A stretch of 64,000 nucleotides of DNA. Origin: Brachybacterium endophyticum (GTDB lineage Bacteria; Actinomycetota; Actinomycetes; Actinomycetales; Dermabacteraceae). Made by a program: the position numbers and the translations under genes. The notes under the pieces are model-generated. The model saw only the letters and a list, made by a program, of their open reading frames with translations, had not been told where the DNA came from and searched no databases. The DNA lies in the NCBI RefSeq assembly GCF_003130585.1, contig NZ_QFKX01000002.1:868001-932000 (forward strand), written 5' to 3'. Positions within the stretch are counted from its first letter, which is position 1; the number at the start of each line of letters is the position of its first letter. Shown here piece by piece: positions 37,010-46,270 of the stretch.

Positions 37010-38222
37010 AGTCGTCCCAGGGCATCGGGGCGTACTGCTTGCGCAGATCCAGCGCGGGCTTCATGTCCGCGATGTTGGTACGCCCGCGCTCCCAGATCTC
37101 CGTGGCGCCGTCCACTGCTGCCTGGGCCCTGCGCAACTGGTCCCCGTTCACGGAGGTCCCTGCGAACACGGGGGAGTCGAGCACGTCCGCACCGGCACCG
37201 AGGTACGAGGAGGCGGCGTCCCCGAGCATGGGGGCGGGAGTGGTGGTCAGGGCGTGCACGCCGATCCCCAGCTGGCGGTAGGCGTTGTTCTCCATCGCCT
37301 GTGCGGCGCCGCCGAGGTCCCCCTGCCCGAGGGCATGGGTGGTCTCCCAGACGGACTGGAGAGAACTTCCCAGGGAGCTGTCGATGTGCGAGGCCGCCTC
37401 GCCCAGCACCGAGTGCTCCCCGAGCACGGCCTCGCCCAGCGCGCCGTGTGCCCGCGCCACGGAGACCACCGGCGCCACCGCCTCCCCGTACCCGCGTTCC
37501 TGGGCCGCCCGCTCGACGGAATCGAGGGCATCGGACACTCGGCCGTGGATATCCATCGCCGTCTGGACCTCCCCGGCGTAGGGGACAGGAGCCGTCAGGA
37601 CGTGTCGCAGGTGAGATCCATGCTTCTCGAAGACTGGGTCGAGGTCGTACTCGTCGTCCCGCGCGCGAACGGGCTCACCCCAGGAGTCGGCGAGGTCGCG
37701 TGCCCGCTCCACCAGCCCGCCCACGACCTCTCCGGCACGGTCGGTCGTGCGACGCACCGCCTCCATCATCTCCTCGTGATCTCGATACCCGAGGGGGACG
37801 GGACGGGCGATCTCCCGCAGCTCCTCGTCCGACAGGCCGAACAGATCGTGGCGGACGGCGTCGCCCCAGTCCTGCTCCGGGTGGCCCCACGGGAGCGGGT
37901 CCCGGAGCGGTGTGCCCAGGCGCTCCGCGAGGTCGGCGAGGCTGGGCGGTGGCGAGTCCTCGGCGCTGCTCGCCCGTTCCTGCTCCTGGGCATGCACGAG
38001 GATCTTTTGTGCGGCGTCGGTGAGGTCCGCGGCGCAGGAGGCGGCCTCTGTGCGAGCGCGGGCGGATCCCTCCCGGAACGCCTCGGCATCGGGTCCCTCC
38101 CAGGACACACCGGCAGCCGCGGTGAGCAGCTCCCCCTGTGCCGCGAGACGGCCCGCCGCGCCGGCTAGCCGTTCGGCGAGCGTGATCATCCGTGCGGTGT
38201 CGCATCCCAGGAATCCCGTCAT
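37008..38222 (-). CDS. WXG100-like/ESX-type helical protein of unknown function
   Basis: 404 aa, alpha-helical and alanine-rich. The N-terminal 80 residues resemble a WXG100 hairpin: an amphipathic helix, then VSWEGPDAEAFRE (about 39-51) with the W-x-G turn, then a second helix. The remainder is helical without recognised motifs; it could be a long ESX-type substrate, an LXG-like protein without toxin domain, or a cell-envelope protein. No signal peptide and no transmembrane segment. Start ATG at 38222 is supported by TAGCGT 7 nt upstream. No ESX secretion genes are in the window. Confidence 0.6.
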   Translation of the reverse strand: MTGFLGCDTARMITLAERLAGAAGRLAAQGELLTAAAGVSWEGPDAEAFREGSARARTEAASCAADLTDAAQKILVHAQEQERASSAEDSPPPSLADLAERLGTPLRDPLPWGHPEQDWGDAVRHDLFGLSDEELREIARPVPLGYRDHEEMMEAVRRTTDRAGEVVGGLVERARDLADSWGEPVRARDDEYDLDPVFEKHGSHLRHVLTAPVPYAGEVQTAMDIHGRVSDALDSVERAAQERGYGEAVAPVVSVARAHGALGEAVLGEHSVLGEAASHIDSSLGSSLQSVWETTHALGQGDLGGAAQAMENNAYRQLGIGVHALTTTPAPMLGDAASSYLGAGADVLDSPVFAGTSVNGDQLRRAQAAVDGATEIWERGRTNIADMKPALDLRKQYAPMPWDD

Positions 38223-38229
38223 GGAAGGC

Positions 38230-38235
38230 ACGCTA
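38230..38235 (-). promoter_or_regulatory. -10 element (TAGCGT) of leaderless WXG-like gene
   Basis: TAGCGT on the minus strand, 7 nt before the ATG at 38222. Confidence 0.4.
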
Positions 38236-38380
38236 CGGAGAGGCGTGACGGCGCGCCTGGGGAGGACCGGCGCTGTGGACAACTCACACGGGAAGGGGTC
38301 GCGAGGGCGGGACACGGGATCCCGCTCGAGAGCGGACGGTGCCACGAGAGGGGGCGACGGCGTGCTTCCCTAGGACGATG

Positions 38381-39781
38381 ATGAGTACCTCCTCGCCCCA
38401 CGGTGCCCAGGCAGCAGGCCCCTCCAGTGCTGCCGCCCCACGGCAGTCGACGCTGAAGACCCTCCTGGGCACAGGCATCGGCAACGCCCTGGAGTGGTAC
38501 GACTGGAACATCTACGCGAGCTTCGCGGTGTACTTCTCCGCCCAGGCCTTCGACTCCAGCGACAAGGCGTCGGCCTTCCTGTCCACGATGGCGATCTTCG
38601 CCGTCGGCTTCGTCGCCCGCCCCTTCGGCGGGGTCGTGTTCGGCTGGATCGGGGACCGCATCGGCCGCAAGCAGGGCCTCACGCTCGCGGTCCTCTGCGC
38701 CTCCGGCGGATCGCTGCTGATCGCCCTGCTGCCCACCTACGAATCCGTCGGGCTGTTCGCCTCGGTCGTGCTGCTGCTCGCCCGGCTCGTCCAGGGCCTG
38801 GCACACGGCGGCGAGCTGCCGAGCGCCCAGACCTACCTGGCCGAGCATGCGCCGCGCGAGCGCCGCGGCTTCTGGGCCAGCTCGATCTACGTCACCGGCA
38901 CCCTCGGCCTGCTCGCGGGTCTGCTCATCGGTCTGTTCCTCTCCAGCGTGCTCACCGAGGCGCAGATGAGCTCGTGGGGCTGGCGCGTCCCGTTCGCCCT
39001 CGGTGCGGTGCTGGGGCTGGTGGCCCTGTGGATCCGCAGCTCCATGGTGGAGTCCGACGTGTTCGAGGAGAACCGCGCGGCGCAGCAGGAGAGCGGCGAG
39101 AAGACCCAGGTGTGGCGGGCGCTGATGCGCAACTGGCGCACGGGGCTCATCGTGATCGGGATGACCATGGGTCTGACCGTGAGCTATTACGTCTGGTCGG
39201 TCTCGATCGCCTCGCTCGCCCAGCAGAACCTGCACTACTCCTCAGAGCACGCCTTCGAGGCCTCGCTGATCGGCAACATCGTCCTGATCATCGCCCTGCC
39301 GCTGTGGGGCGCTGCCTCGGACCGCATCGGCCGCAAGGCCTGCGCGGTGATCGCGCTGATGGGATCCGCGGTCGCCTACATCCCCATGGTGCTGCTGATC
39401 CAGGGAGAGTTCTGGCAGCTGGTCGTCTCGATCAGCGTGCAGCTGGCCCTGCTCGCCGGCTTCATCTCGCATGCGCCCGCGATGTACGCCGAGATGTTCT
39501 CGACGGCCGAGCGCACGAGCGGCTTCGGCATCCCCTACGCGGTGGCGATCGCGCTGTTCGGCGGCACGGCCCCGTACGTGAACACCTTCATCTCCTCGCA
39601 CGCCGGTTCCGGCACCGGGGGACAGGTCCTCTTCGGGGTCTATGCGATCGCTCTGATGGTGATCTCGACCCTCACGATCGTGCTGACGCTGCCGGAGACC
39701 AAGGGCAAGGACCTGCGGGAGACCGGTGCGGCCTCCGAGCCCGGGGCCGCCGGGGTGCCGGCGGCGGGCCGCTCGGCCTGA
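38381..39781 (+). CDS. MFS metabolite:proton symporter (MHS family)
   Basis: 466 aa, 12 transmembrane helices. GNALEWYDWNIYA (about 28-40) and the loop GDRIGRKQGL are the signature of the metabolite:H+ symporter branch (alpha-ketoglutarate, proline/betaine, citrate, shikimate transporters). PETKGKDL in the C-terminal region is also conserved. Substrate cannot be told. Two adjacent ATGs: 38381 is preferred because AGGA is 5 nt upstream; 38378 would add one Met. Followed by a strong hairpin. Confidence 0.9.
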   Translation: MSTSSPHGAQAAGPSSAAAPRQSTLKTLLGTGIGNALEWYDWNIYASFAVYFSAQAFDSSDKASAFLSTMAIFAVGFVARPFGGVVFGWIGDRIGRKQGLTLAVLCASGGSLLIALLPTYESVGLFASVVLLLARLVQGLAHGGELPSAQTYLAEHAPRERRGFWASSIYVTGTLGLLAGLLIGLFLSSVLTEAQMSSWGWRVPFALGAVLGLVALWIRSSMVESDVFEENRAAQQESGEKTQVWRALMRNWRTGLIVIGMTMGLTVSYYVWSVSIASLAQQNLHYSSEHAFEASLIGNIVLIIALPLWGAASDRIGRKACAVIALMGSAVAYIPMVLLIQGEFWQLVVSISVQLALLAGFISHAPAMYAEMFSTAERTSGFGIPYAVAIALFGGTAPYVNTFISSHAGSGTGGQVLFGVYAIALMVISTLTIVLTLPETKGKDLRETGAASEPGAAGVPAAGRSA

Positions 39782-39841
39782 GCCCGCCCCCTCCAGCCCC
39801 GGGCGACGCTCGTCGAGCGACCGGTCGCAGGGCTCCCGGCA

Positions 39842-39880
39842 CAAGAGCCCGGAACCCCTGCAGAGGGTTCCGGGCTCTTG
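39842..39880. terminator. Bidirectional terminator between MFS gene and leuS
   Basis: A perfect 16-bp inverted repeat: CAAGAGCCCGGAACCC (39842-39857), 7-nt loop, GGGTTCCGGGCTCTTG (39865-39880). It lies 60 nt after the symporter stop and 45 nt beyond the leuS stop on the other strand. Confidence 0.88.
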
Positions 39881-39925
39881 TCGTCGGGCGGTGGTCCGCA
39901 GCCCTCCGGCCGTCGGGCGGCCGTC

Positions 39926-42853
39926 TCAGATCACGATGTTCACCAGCTTCGGGGCCCGCACGATCACCTTGCGGATCTCCGCGTCCCCGACCAGCTCTCG
40001 CACCCGCTCCTCGGCCAGCGCCGCCTCCTGCAGTGCGTCCTCGGTGATCTCGGGATCCACCTCGATGCGATGGCGGACCTTGCCCTTGATCTGGATGACG
40101 CAGGTGACGGCCTCGGCCTTCAGCAGATCCGGATCCGCCGCGGGGAAGCGCTCGCGGGTGACGGTGGAGTCGTGGCCCAGACGGGACCACAGCTCCTCGG
40201 CCAGGTGCGGGGCGAGGGGTGCCAGCATGATCACCAGCGGCTCGATCGCCTCGCGCGGCGAGCTGCCGGACTTGGTCAGATGGTTGACCAGCTCGATGAG
40301 CTTCGCGATCGCGGTGTTGAACCCGAAGCCCTCCATGTCGCGGGCCACGCCGTCGATCGTGCGGTGCACGGCCTGCATCGTGGGCCGGTCGGCCGGCTCC
40401 TCGCTCACACGCAGCTCGCCGCTCTCCTCGTCCACGACCAGGCGCCACAGCCGCTGCAGGAAGCGCTGGGAGCCGACCACGGCGCGCGTCTCCCAAGGGC
40501 GGGAGTCCTCCAGGGGCCCCATCGACATCTCGTAGACGCGGAAGGTGTCGGCCCCGTACTCGTCGTACATGTCGTCCGGGGTGACGGCGTTCTTCAGGCT
40601 CTTGCCCATCTTCCCGTACTCCTGGGAGACCGGCTCGCCGTCGTAGGTGAAGGTGCCGTCGTCCTCGGCCACGACCTCCTCGGCCGGCACGTACATGCCC
40701 CGAGCGTCCGTGTAGGCGTAGGCCTGGATGTAGCCCTGGTTGATCAGGCGGTGGAAGGGCTCCTGGCTGCTGACGACGCCGCGGTCGAACAGCACCTTGT
40801 GCCAGAACCTCGCGTACAGCAGGTGCAGCACGGCGTGCTCGACGCCGCCCACGTACAGGTCGACACCGCCCACGTCGCCCTCACGCCGCGGCCCCAGCCA
40901 GTAGCGCTCGTTCTCGGGGTCGACCGCGTGGGCATCGTCGGTCGGGTCGACGTAGCGCAGCTGGTACCAGGAGGACCCTGCCCACTGCGGCATCGTGTTG
41001 GTCTCGCGCAGGTACTCCTTGGGGCCCTCGCCCAGGTCCAGCGTGACGTGCACCCAGTCGCTCGCGCGGGCCAGCGGCGTCTGCGGCTCGGTCTCGGCGT
41101 CCAGCGGGTCGAAGGTCTTCGGCGAGAAGTCGGTGACCTCGGGCAGCTCGACGGGCAGCATGCTCTCGGGCAGGGCGATGGGGGTCAGCGGGTCCGCGGG
41201 GTCGTAGACGACCGGGAACGGCTCGCCCCAGTACCGCTGGCGGGAGAACAGCCAGTCGCGCAGGCGGTAGGTGGTGCGGGCGCGGCCGAAGCCCTTGGCC
41301 GTCGCGTACTCGGTGGCCAGGCGCTTGGCCTCGTCCTTGCTCAGACCGTTCAGGTCCAGCTCGTCGTTGGCCGAGTTGATCTTGGCGCCCTCGCCCGTCC
41401 AGGCCCCGCCCTCGAAGTCGGCGGGCGGCTGGACGGTGCGGATGATGGGCAGCTCGAAGCGCTCGGAGAAGGCGTTGTCGCGCTCGTCCTCGGCGGGCAC
41501 GGCCATGATCGCCCCGGTGCCGTAGCCGGTCAGCACGTAGTCCGCGGTGAACACGGGCAGCAGCCTGCCGTCCATCGGGTTCTCGGCGTACAGGCCGGTG
41601 AACACTCCCGTCTTCTCGCGGTCCTCCGAGGTGCGATCCTCCTGGCCCAGGGCCGCGGCGCGCTCGCGGTAGGCGCGCACGGCCTCCCGAGGATCCGCGG
41701 CCCCGCCCGTCCAGGCGTCGTCGGTGCCCTCCGGCCACGCGGCCGGCAGCGCCTCGACGTCGGCCAGCAGCGTGTGCTCGGGGGCCAGCACGCAGAAGGT
41801 CGCACCGAACAGGGTGTCGGCCCGGGTCGTGAAGACCTCGAAGCCGGTGCTGCCGCTGCCGTCGTCCTGGCGCCCACGGATCCCGAAGCGGATCTCGGCG
41901 CCGTGGGAGCGGCCGATCCAGTTGCGCTGCATCGAGCGCACGGCCTCGGGCCACTGCACGCGGTCCAGATCCTCCAGCAGACGGTCCGCGAAGGTCGTGA
42001 TCCGCATGTTCCACTGGCGCAGGCTGCGCTGGAAGACGGGGAAGTTGCCGCGTTCGGAGCGTCCCTCGGGGGTGACCTCCTCGTTGGCCAGCACGGTCCC
42101 CAGGCCCGGGCACCAGTTCACCGGTGTCTCGGAGATGTAGGCCAGGCGGAAGGACTCGGCCAGCTCCCGGATCTCCGGCTCGGAGGCGGCAGGCACCTGG
42201 TCCGCACCGCGACCCTGCCAGGTCTCGGGCAGCGTGATGTTCTGATGGTCGGCCAGCGCGAAGGGATCGACGGTGCCGGCGCGCAGCTCCTCGACCAGCT
42301 CGCTGATCGGGCGTGCGCGGCCGCGCACGCCGTCGGCGTTGGCGGCGGAGGGGTCGAACCAGGAGTCGAAGACCTGCAGGAAGATCCACTGCGTCCACTT
42401 CACGAACGCCGGGTCGGTGGTCGCGAAGGAGCGGCGCGGATCGTGGCTCAGGCCCAGCCGGTGCAGCTGGCGGCGCATGTTCGCGATGTTCGCCTCGGTG
42501 GTGGTGCGCGGGTGCGTGCCCGTCTGCACCGCGTACTGCTCGGCGGGCAGCCCGAAGGCGTCGTAGCCCATCGTGTACAGCACGTTCTTGCCCAGCGTGC
42601 GCTGGAAGCGGGCGATCACGTCGGTGGCGATGTACCCCAGCGGGTGGCCCACGTGCAGCCCCACCCCGGAGGGGTAGGGGAACATGTCCATGATGTACAT
42701 CTTCTCGGGCAGGTCCGCGGGCTCGGTGCCGTCGCTCAGCGGGCCCACGGGATTGACGGACTCGTAGGTCCCGTCCTCGTCCCAGCGCCGCTGCCAGCGC
42801 GTCTCGATCTCCTGGGCCATTGCGGCCGTGTAGCGGAAGGGTGCCTCGCTCAT
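39926..42853 (-). CDS. leuS: Leucyl-tRNA synthetase
   Basis: 975 aa class-Ia enzyme that charges tRNA-Leu. HIGH-type motif [11 protein letters not shown] near residue 60 and KMGKS (KMSKS variant) in [12 protein letters not shown]; a CP1 editing domain is present between them, including [11 protein letters not shown]. Longer than the Escherichia coli enzyme (860) by inserts in the region of residues 115-190. Start ATG at 42853 with GAGGA about 10 nt upstream; the open frame extends upstream but that region is a structured leader. The leader encodes a short Leu-rich peptide and an intrinsic terminator, implying attenuation control. Confidence 0.96.
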   Translation of the reverse strand: MSEAPFRYTAAMAQEIETRWQRRWDEDGTYESVNPVGPLSDGTEPADLPEKMYIMDMFPYPSGVGLHVGHPLGYIATDVIARFQRTLGKNVLYTMGYDAFGLPAEQYAVQTGTHPRTTTEANIANMRRQLHRLGLSHDPRRSFATTDPAFVKWTQWIFLQVFDSWFDPSAANADGVRGRARPISELVEELRAGTVDPFALADHQNITLPETWQGRGADQVPAASEPEIRELAESFRLAYISETPVNWCPGLGTVLANEEVTPEGRSERGNFPVFQRSLRQWNMRITTFADRLLEDLDRVQWPEAVRSMQRNWIGRSHGAEIRFGIRGRQDDGSGSTGFEVFTTRADTLFGATFCVLAPEHTLLADVEALPAAWPEGTDDAWTGGAADPREAVRAYRERAAALGQEDRTSEDREKTGVFTGLYAENPMDGRLLPVFTADYVLTGYGTGAIMAVPAEDERDNAFSERFELPIIRTVQPPADFEGGAWTGEGAKINSANDELDLNGLSKDEAKRLATEYATAKGFGRARTTYRLRDWLFSRQRYWGEPFPVVYDPADPLTPIALPESMLPVELPEVTDFSPKTFDPLDAETEPQTPLARASDWVHVTLDLGEGPKEYLRETNTMPQWAGSSWYQLRYVDPTDDAHAVDPENERYWLGPRREGDVGGVDLYVGGVEHAVLHLLYARFWHKVLFDRGVVSSQEPFHRLINQGYIQAYAYTDARGMYVPAEEVVAEDDGTFTYDGEPVSQEYGKMGKSLKNAVTPDDMYDEYGADTFRVYEMSMGPLEDSRPWETRAVVGSQRFLQRLWRLVVDEESGELRVSEEPADRPTMQAVHRTIDGVARDMEGFGFNTAIAKLIELVNHLTKSGSSPREAIEPLVIMLAPLAPHLAEELWSRLGHDSTVTRERFPAADPDLLKAEAVTCVIQIKGKVRHRIEVDPEITEDALQEAALAEERVRELVGDAEIRKVIVRAPKLVNIVI

Positions 42854-42904
42854 GGGGTGGTGTCCTCGGGTAGATGGTCCGCGGGGCGCGCCCGCTCGGG
42901 CATG

Positions 42905-42929
42905 AAAAAACCCCCGCACAGGCGAGGGG
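42905..42929 (-). terminator. Intrinsic terminator (attenuator) in the leuS leader
   Basis: In the leuS transcript sense: CCCC, bulged U, CGC, loop CUGU, GCGGGGG, then six T (42910-42905). It stands 52 nt before the leuS ATG. It is the only run of six T/A next to a stem seen near a gene in this GC-rich window, a strong sign of regulated premature termination. Confidence 0.8.
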
Positions 42930-42954
42930 AGCCGCGACGGTCCTCGATCCTCGC
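42922..42954 (-). promoter_or_regulatory. Candidate antiterminator pairing in the leuS leader
   Basis: GCGAGG (42954-42949, transcript sense) can pair with CCTCGC (42927-42922), which is part of the 5' arm of the terminator. It also overlaps the 3' side of the upstream hairpin (42953-42974), giving mutually exclusive structures. Pairing is inferred by eye. Confidence 0.4.
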
Positions 42955-42974
42955 TCCCGCGGTGGGGCGGGAGC
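42953..42974 (-). promoter_or_regulatory. Upstream leader hairpin (pause/protector stem) of leuS
   Basis: Perfect 8-bp stem GCTCCCGC/GCGGGAGC with a 6-nt loop, starting 6 nt after the stop codon of the leader peptide. Confidence 0.55.
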
Positions 42975-42980
42975 GGCGAG

Positions 42981-43019
42981 TCACCGGCGCGGCTGCGGAA
43001 GCAGGAGCGAACGTGCCAC
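42981..43019 (-). CDS. leuL: leuS leader peptide (12 aa, three consecutive Leu codons)
   Basis: GTG start at 43019; peptide [12 protein letters not shown], stop TGA at 42981-42983. The three consecutive leucine codons are CTC, CTG, CTT; CTT is expected to be rare at this GC. TAGGAT stands 6 nt before the GTG, so the peptide would be translated from the very 5' end of the mRNA. Followed by a hairpin, a possible antiterminator and a U-tract terminator before leuS. This is the textbook layout of ribosome-mediated attenuation. Small size prevents any homology test from sequence alone; the symbol is by analogy. Confidence 0.65.
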   Translation of the reverse strand: MARSLLLPQPRR

Positions 43020-43025
43020 GGGGTG

Positions 43026-43031
43026 ATCCTA
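43026..43031 (-). promoter_or_regulatory. -10 element (TAGGAT) of the leuL-leuS transcript
   Basis: TAGGAT on the minus strand, 6 nt before the leader-peptide GTG. No clear -35. Confidence 0.5.
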
Positions 43032-43108
43032 CCGCGCAGCGCACGACGGGGCACACCGCGTCCGTGTCCGGCACGGCGCGGGATCCTCCGCGGTCCCGCG
43101 CCGACGCG

Positions 43109-44035
43109 TCAGGTGCCCATGATCCCCGAGAGCGCGAGCAGCGTGACCACGGTGCCCACAGTGGTCAGCAGCACCGTGTCCCGGGCGAGGTTCTCGGCGG
43201 CCTTGTACTGGGAGGCGGCGACGAAGACGTTCTGGGCCGTCGGCAGCGAGGCCATCACCACCACGGCGAACAGGTCGTGACCGCCGAGGCCGAACAGCAG
43301 CCCCAGGCCGAGGGCCAGCAGGGGCATCATCGCGAGCTTGGACACCGTCGCGATCGCGATCAGCCCCCGGTAGCCGTCGTCCTTGGCCAGCGGCGCCGAA
43401 CCGATCAGGGAGATGCCGTAGGCCAGCAGCATGGCCGGGATCGCCATGTCGGCGATGGAGTCGAAGGGGCGCAGCAGCACGGCCGGGAGCTTCACACCGC
43501 ACAGGACGAGCACGATGCCGATCACGGCCGCGACGATCGTGGGGTTCGAGGCGATGTTGCGCAGGACGCCGGCGGGGGATGGGCGCATCTTCGTGGTGAC
43601 CGCGTGCAGGACGAAGAGGTACAGCGGCGTGTAGATCGCCTGCTGGAACAGGATCACCGGCAGGGCGTGGGAGGTGTCCCCCAGCACGTACGCCGCGATC
43701 GGGAAGCCCATGTTGGCCCCGTTCACGACCGACCCGCTGATCGCCGTGACCACGAGATCCGGCCCACGGCGGTGGGTGAACAGGCGCAGGACCCCCAGCA
43801 GCAGGCCGCCGGAGACGAGACCGGACACACCGGCGATGAGCATCGGGATCGACAGCACCTGCTCGAGATCGGACTCGAGCAGGGAGGTGAACACGAGGCA
43901 CGGGGAGGCCAGGAAGAACGTGGTGCGGTTGAGCACGAAGCGGCCGTGCTCGCCCAGGACCCCGGTGCGCCCGATGATCCAGCCGATCGCGATCAGGCAC
44001 CAGACGATGAAGAACCCGGAGAGGACCCCTGCCAC
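43109..44035 (-). CDS. AEC-family (auxin efflux carrier-like) transporter
   Basis: 308 aa, ten transmembrane helices in two five-helix halves. Family pattern: GWIIGRTGVL near the N-terminus, then ANMGFPIAAY and the second-half ASLPTAQNVFVAASQY. AEC proteins move organic anions (malate, malonate and others) across the membrane. Start GTG at 44035 lies 20 nt after the panD stop, so panD-AEC is likely an operon and a carboxylate or beta-alanine/pantothenate-related substrate is conceivable but unproven. The ribosome site is weak. Confidence 0.86.
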   Translation of the reverse strand: MAGVLSGFFIVWCLIAIGWIIGRTGVLGEHGRFVLNRTTFFLASPCLVFTSLLESDLEQVLSIPMLIAGVSGLVSGGLLLGVLRLFTHRRGPDLVVTAISGSVVNGANMGFPIAAYVLGDTSHALPVILFQQAIYTPLYLFVLHAVTTKMRPSPAGVLRNIASNPTIVAAVIGIVLVLCGVKLPAVLLRPFDSIADMAIPAMLLAYGISLIGSAPLAKDDGYRGLIAIATVSKLAMMPLLALGLGLLFGLGGHDLFAVVVMASLPTAQNVFVAASQYKAAENLARDTVLLTTVGTVVTLLALSGIMGT

Positions 44036-44055
44036 GGCTCAGCGCACCCCGACCC

Positions 44056-44463
44056 TCAGCGGCCGGTGCGCTGGTCGGGCATGCCCGGGACCGGCTCGGC
44101 CGGGTCGTCGCCGACCTTGACCACGCGGTTGTGCTCGTCCACGTGGACGACGCAGGGCTTGTGCGCGGCGGCCTCGGTCTCGTCCATCACCCCGTAGGCG
44201 ATCAGGATCACCAGGTCACCGGGGACCACGAGATGGGCGGCGGCACCGTTGATGCCGATCACGCCGCTGTCGCGCTCACCGGTGATCGCGTAGGTCTCCA
44301 GACGCGCACCGTTGGTGACGTCCACGATCGAGACCTGCTCGTTCTCGAGGATCCCCGCGGCGTCCATCAGGGCCGCGTCGATCGTCACCGAGCCGACGTA
44401 GTGCAGATCGGCCTGGGTGACGGTCGCGCGGTGGATCTTCGAGGTCATCAGTGTGCGCATCAT
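44056..44463 (-). CDS. panD: Aspartate 1-decarboxylase (pyruvoyl enzyme)
   Basis: 135 aa. Converts L-aspartate to beta-alanine for pantothenate and CoA. Self-cleavage site Gly-Ser in HYVGSVTID (about residue 24-25), which generates the pyruvoyl group; preceded by [17 protein letters not shown], the standard family N-terminus. ATG at 44463 is preferred (GGA 5-6 nt upstream; typical families begin M-L-R-T-M-L-K-S-K-I-H), with ATGs at 44460 and 44448 as alternatives. C-terminal 15 residues are proline-rich, as in other actinobacterial forms. First gene of panD-AEC. Confidence 0.94.
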   Translation of the reverse strand: MMRTLMTSKIHRATVTQADLHYVGSVTIDAALMDAAGILENEQVSIVDVTNGARLETYAITGERDSGVIGINGAAAHLVVPGDLVILIAYGVMDETEAAAHKPCVVHVDEHNRVVKVGDDPAEPVPGMPDQRTGR

Positions 44464-44629
44464 CGGTGTCCATTCTTCCACGCGGCCCGATGTCCGGGCG
44501 ACGAGAAGTGGCGGGAGTCCTTGCGCACGCGCGGGGCCGTGAGCGCCTCGCGAGAGCGGATCCTGCGCGATGATGGAGGTGCGCCCCATGTACCGAGGGA
44601 GGGGCGCGCCCAGACCCAGGAGGACCCCG

Positions 44630-46270
44630 ATGCCCAAGGCACGACGCCGCAGCGCCCACCGCTCGTCCCGATTCGACGACATGGCGCTCAGTGAGGAGCT
44701 GCTCGACGTCCTCGCCGAGCAGGGCCTCACGCATGCCTTCGAGATCCAGGAGGCGATCCTGCCGGACGCTCTCGCCGGGCGTGACGTGATGGCCCGTGCC
44801 GAGACCGGCTCGGGCAAGACCCTCGCCTTCGTGCTGTCGATGACGGCCCGGTTCCGCGGCCGCAAGGTGCACCGCCGCCGCCCGCTGGGCCTCGTGCTGG
44901 TCCCCACCCGCGAGCTCGCCGTGCAGGTCGTGGACACATTCCATCCGTTCGCCCGCGCCATCGGCGTGAGGGCTCAGCTCGTCGCCGGTGGCATGAACAT
45001 CGACAAGCAGGCGCAGGCCCTCGCGCGCGGCGTCGAGATCATCGTGGCCACCCCCGGCCGGCTGCTCGACCTGATCGACCGCGACGCGGTGTTCCTGGAC
45101 CGCGTGGAGACCACGGTGGTCGACGAGGCGGACCACATGTCCGACCTCGGCTTCCTGCCGCAGGTCGGCGAGATCCTCGCGGCCACCGCGATGGGCAGCC
45201 AGAAGATGCTGTTCTCCGCCACGCTCGACGGGCAGGTCGAGACCATCGTCGACACCTTCCTGGTGGACCCCGTCGAGCACGAGACGACGCCGGTGGCCGC
45301 GGCGGTGAAGACCATGGACCACCACGTCCTCGCGATCGCCCCCAAGGCCAAGCGCCAGGTCATCGCCCAGCTCGCCGCACGCAGCGGACGCACCCTCGTG
45401 TTCACGCGCACCCAGCTGGGGGCCGAGCGCGTGGCCGCGGAGCTCGTCGAGGTCGGTGTGGGAGCCGCGGCCCTGCACGGCAACAAGCAGCAGGGCCTGC
45501 GCACCAACGTGCTCGCCGGTTTCCGCGCGGGCGCATACCCGGTGCTGGTGGCCACGGACGTCGCCGCGCGAGGACTCCACATCGACGACGTCAGCATGGT
45601 CGTGCACGCCGATCCCGCCGACGACGCCAAGGAGTACGTCCACCGCTCGGGCCGCACCGCGCGGGCGGGTGCCTCGGGCAGCGTCGTCACCCTCGCGCTG
45701 CCGCACCAGAAGAAGGCCACGCGCGAGGTGCTCGCCGCCGCCGAGGTGGAGCCGCAGTGGGCGGACGTCGACGGGCCCGACGAGGAGGCGCTCGTCGAGC
45801 TCGGCGGGCGGTCGCCTTCCGGGGAGCCCGTCGAGGACCCGGCGAAGATCAAGCACAAGGGCGCGCCGCGCAAGCTGCGCCTGTCCGGTGGCGGAGCCGG
45901 GGCCAACTCCCAGCGCGCCGAGCAGCGCCGCACCAACGAGGAGCTGCGGGCGGCCTGGGACGAGGACGAGCCCGCGGCGAGCACCGGACAGCGCGGCACG
46001 CGCGGATCCGGCGGCGGTCCCCGCACGTCCTCGAAGGGCGGCGGCCGCACGGGCCGAGGCGGCCAGGGCGCGAAGGCCGGGGGCCGCGGAGCCGTTCGCG
46101 GCGGGAAGCCCTCGGAGGCCGGTGGCAAGGGCGGATCCCGCGGCGGCAAAGGCGGTTCCCGCGGCGGTCCCGCGCCGCGCGGGGGCTCGACCCGCGGGGG
46201 CACTCCCCGCGGCGGCGGCCGGGGCAACGGCGGCCGGGGTGGCAGCGGACCGCGCAGGGGCGGACGATGA
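44630..46270 (+). CDS. DEAD-box RNA helicase with RGG-rich tail
   Basis: 546 aa. Helicase core with Q-motif-like [12 protein letters not shown], Walker [27 protein letters not shown] (LFSATLDG), and C-terminal-lobe [10 protein letters not shown]. The tail from about residue 455 is Gly/Arg/Ser-rich with repeated KGGSRGG and RGGG units, typical of RNA-binding RGG tails. It remodels RNA in ribosome assembly or cold adaptation; the exact RhlE-type role is unclear. Start ATG at 44630 has AGGAGG exactly 6 nt upstream; ATGs further 5' lack such a site. The stop overlaps the sdaA ATG (ATGA). Confidence 0.92.
   Translation: MPKARRRSAHRSSRFDDMALSEELLDVLAEQGLTHAFEIQEAILPDALAGRDVMARAETGSGKTLAFVLSMTARFRGRKVHRRRPLGLVLVPTRELAVQVVDTFHPFARAIGVRAQLVAGGMNIDKQAQALARGVEIIVATPGRLLDLIDRDAVFLDRVETTVVDEADHMSDLGFLPQVGEILAATAMGSQKMLFSATLDGQVETIVDTFLVDPVEHETTPVAAAVKTMDHHVLAIAPKAKRQVIAQLAARSGRTLVFTRTQLGAERVAAELVEVGVGAAALHGNKQQGLRTNVLAGFRAGAYPVLVATDVAARGLHIDDVSMVVHADPADDAKEYVHRSGRTARAGASGSVVTLALPHQKKATREVLAAAEVEPQWADVDGPDEEALVELGGRSPSGEPVEDPAKIKHKGAPRKLRLSGGGAGANSQRAEQRRTNEELRAAWDEDEPAASTGQRGTRGSGGGPRTSSKGGGRTGRGGQGAKAGGRGAVRGGKPSEAGGKGGSRGGKGGSRGGPAPRGGSTRGGTPRGGGRGNGGRGGSGPRRGGR

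Noticed and set aside
42854-43031. T-box leader for leuS
   Set aside because: No T-box sequence or specifier/antiterminator layout of that class; the short peptide plus U-tract hairpin explains the region better.
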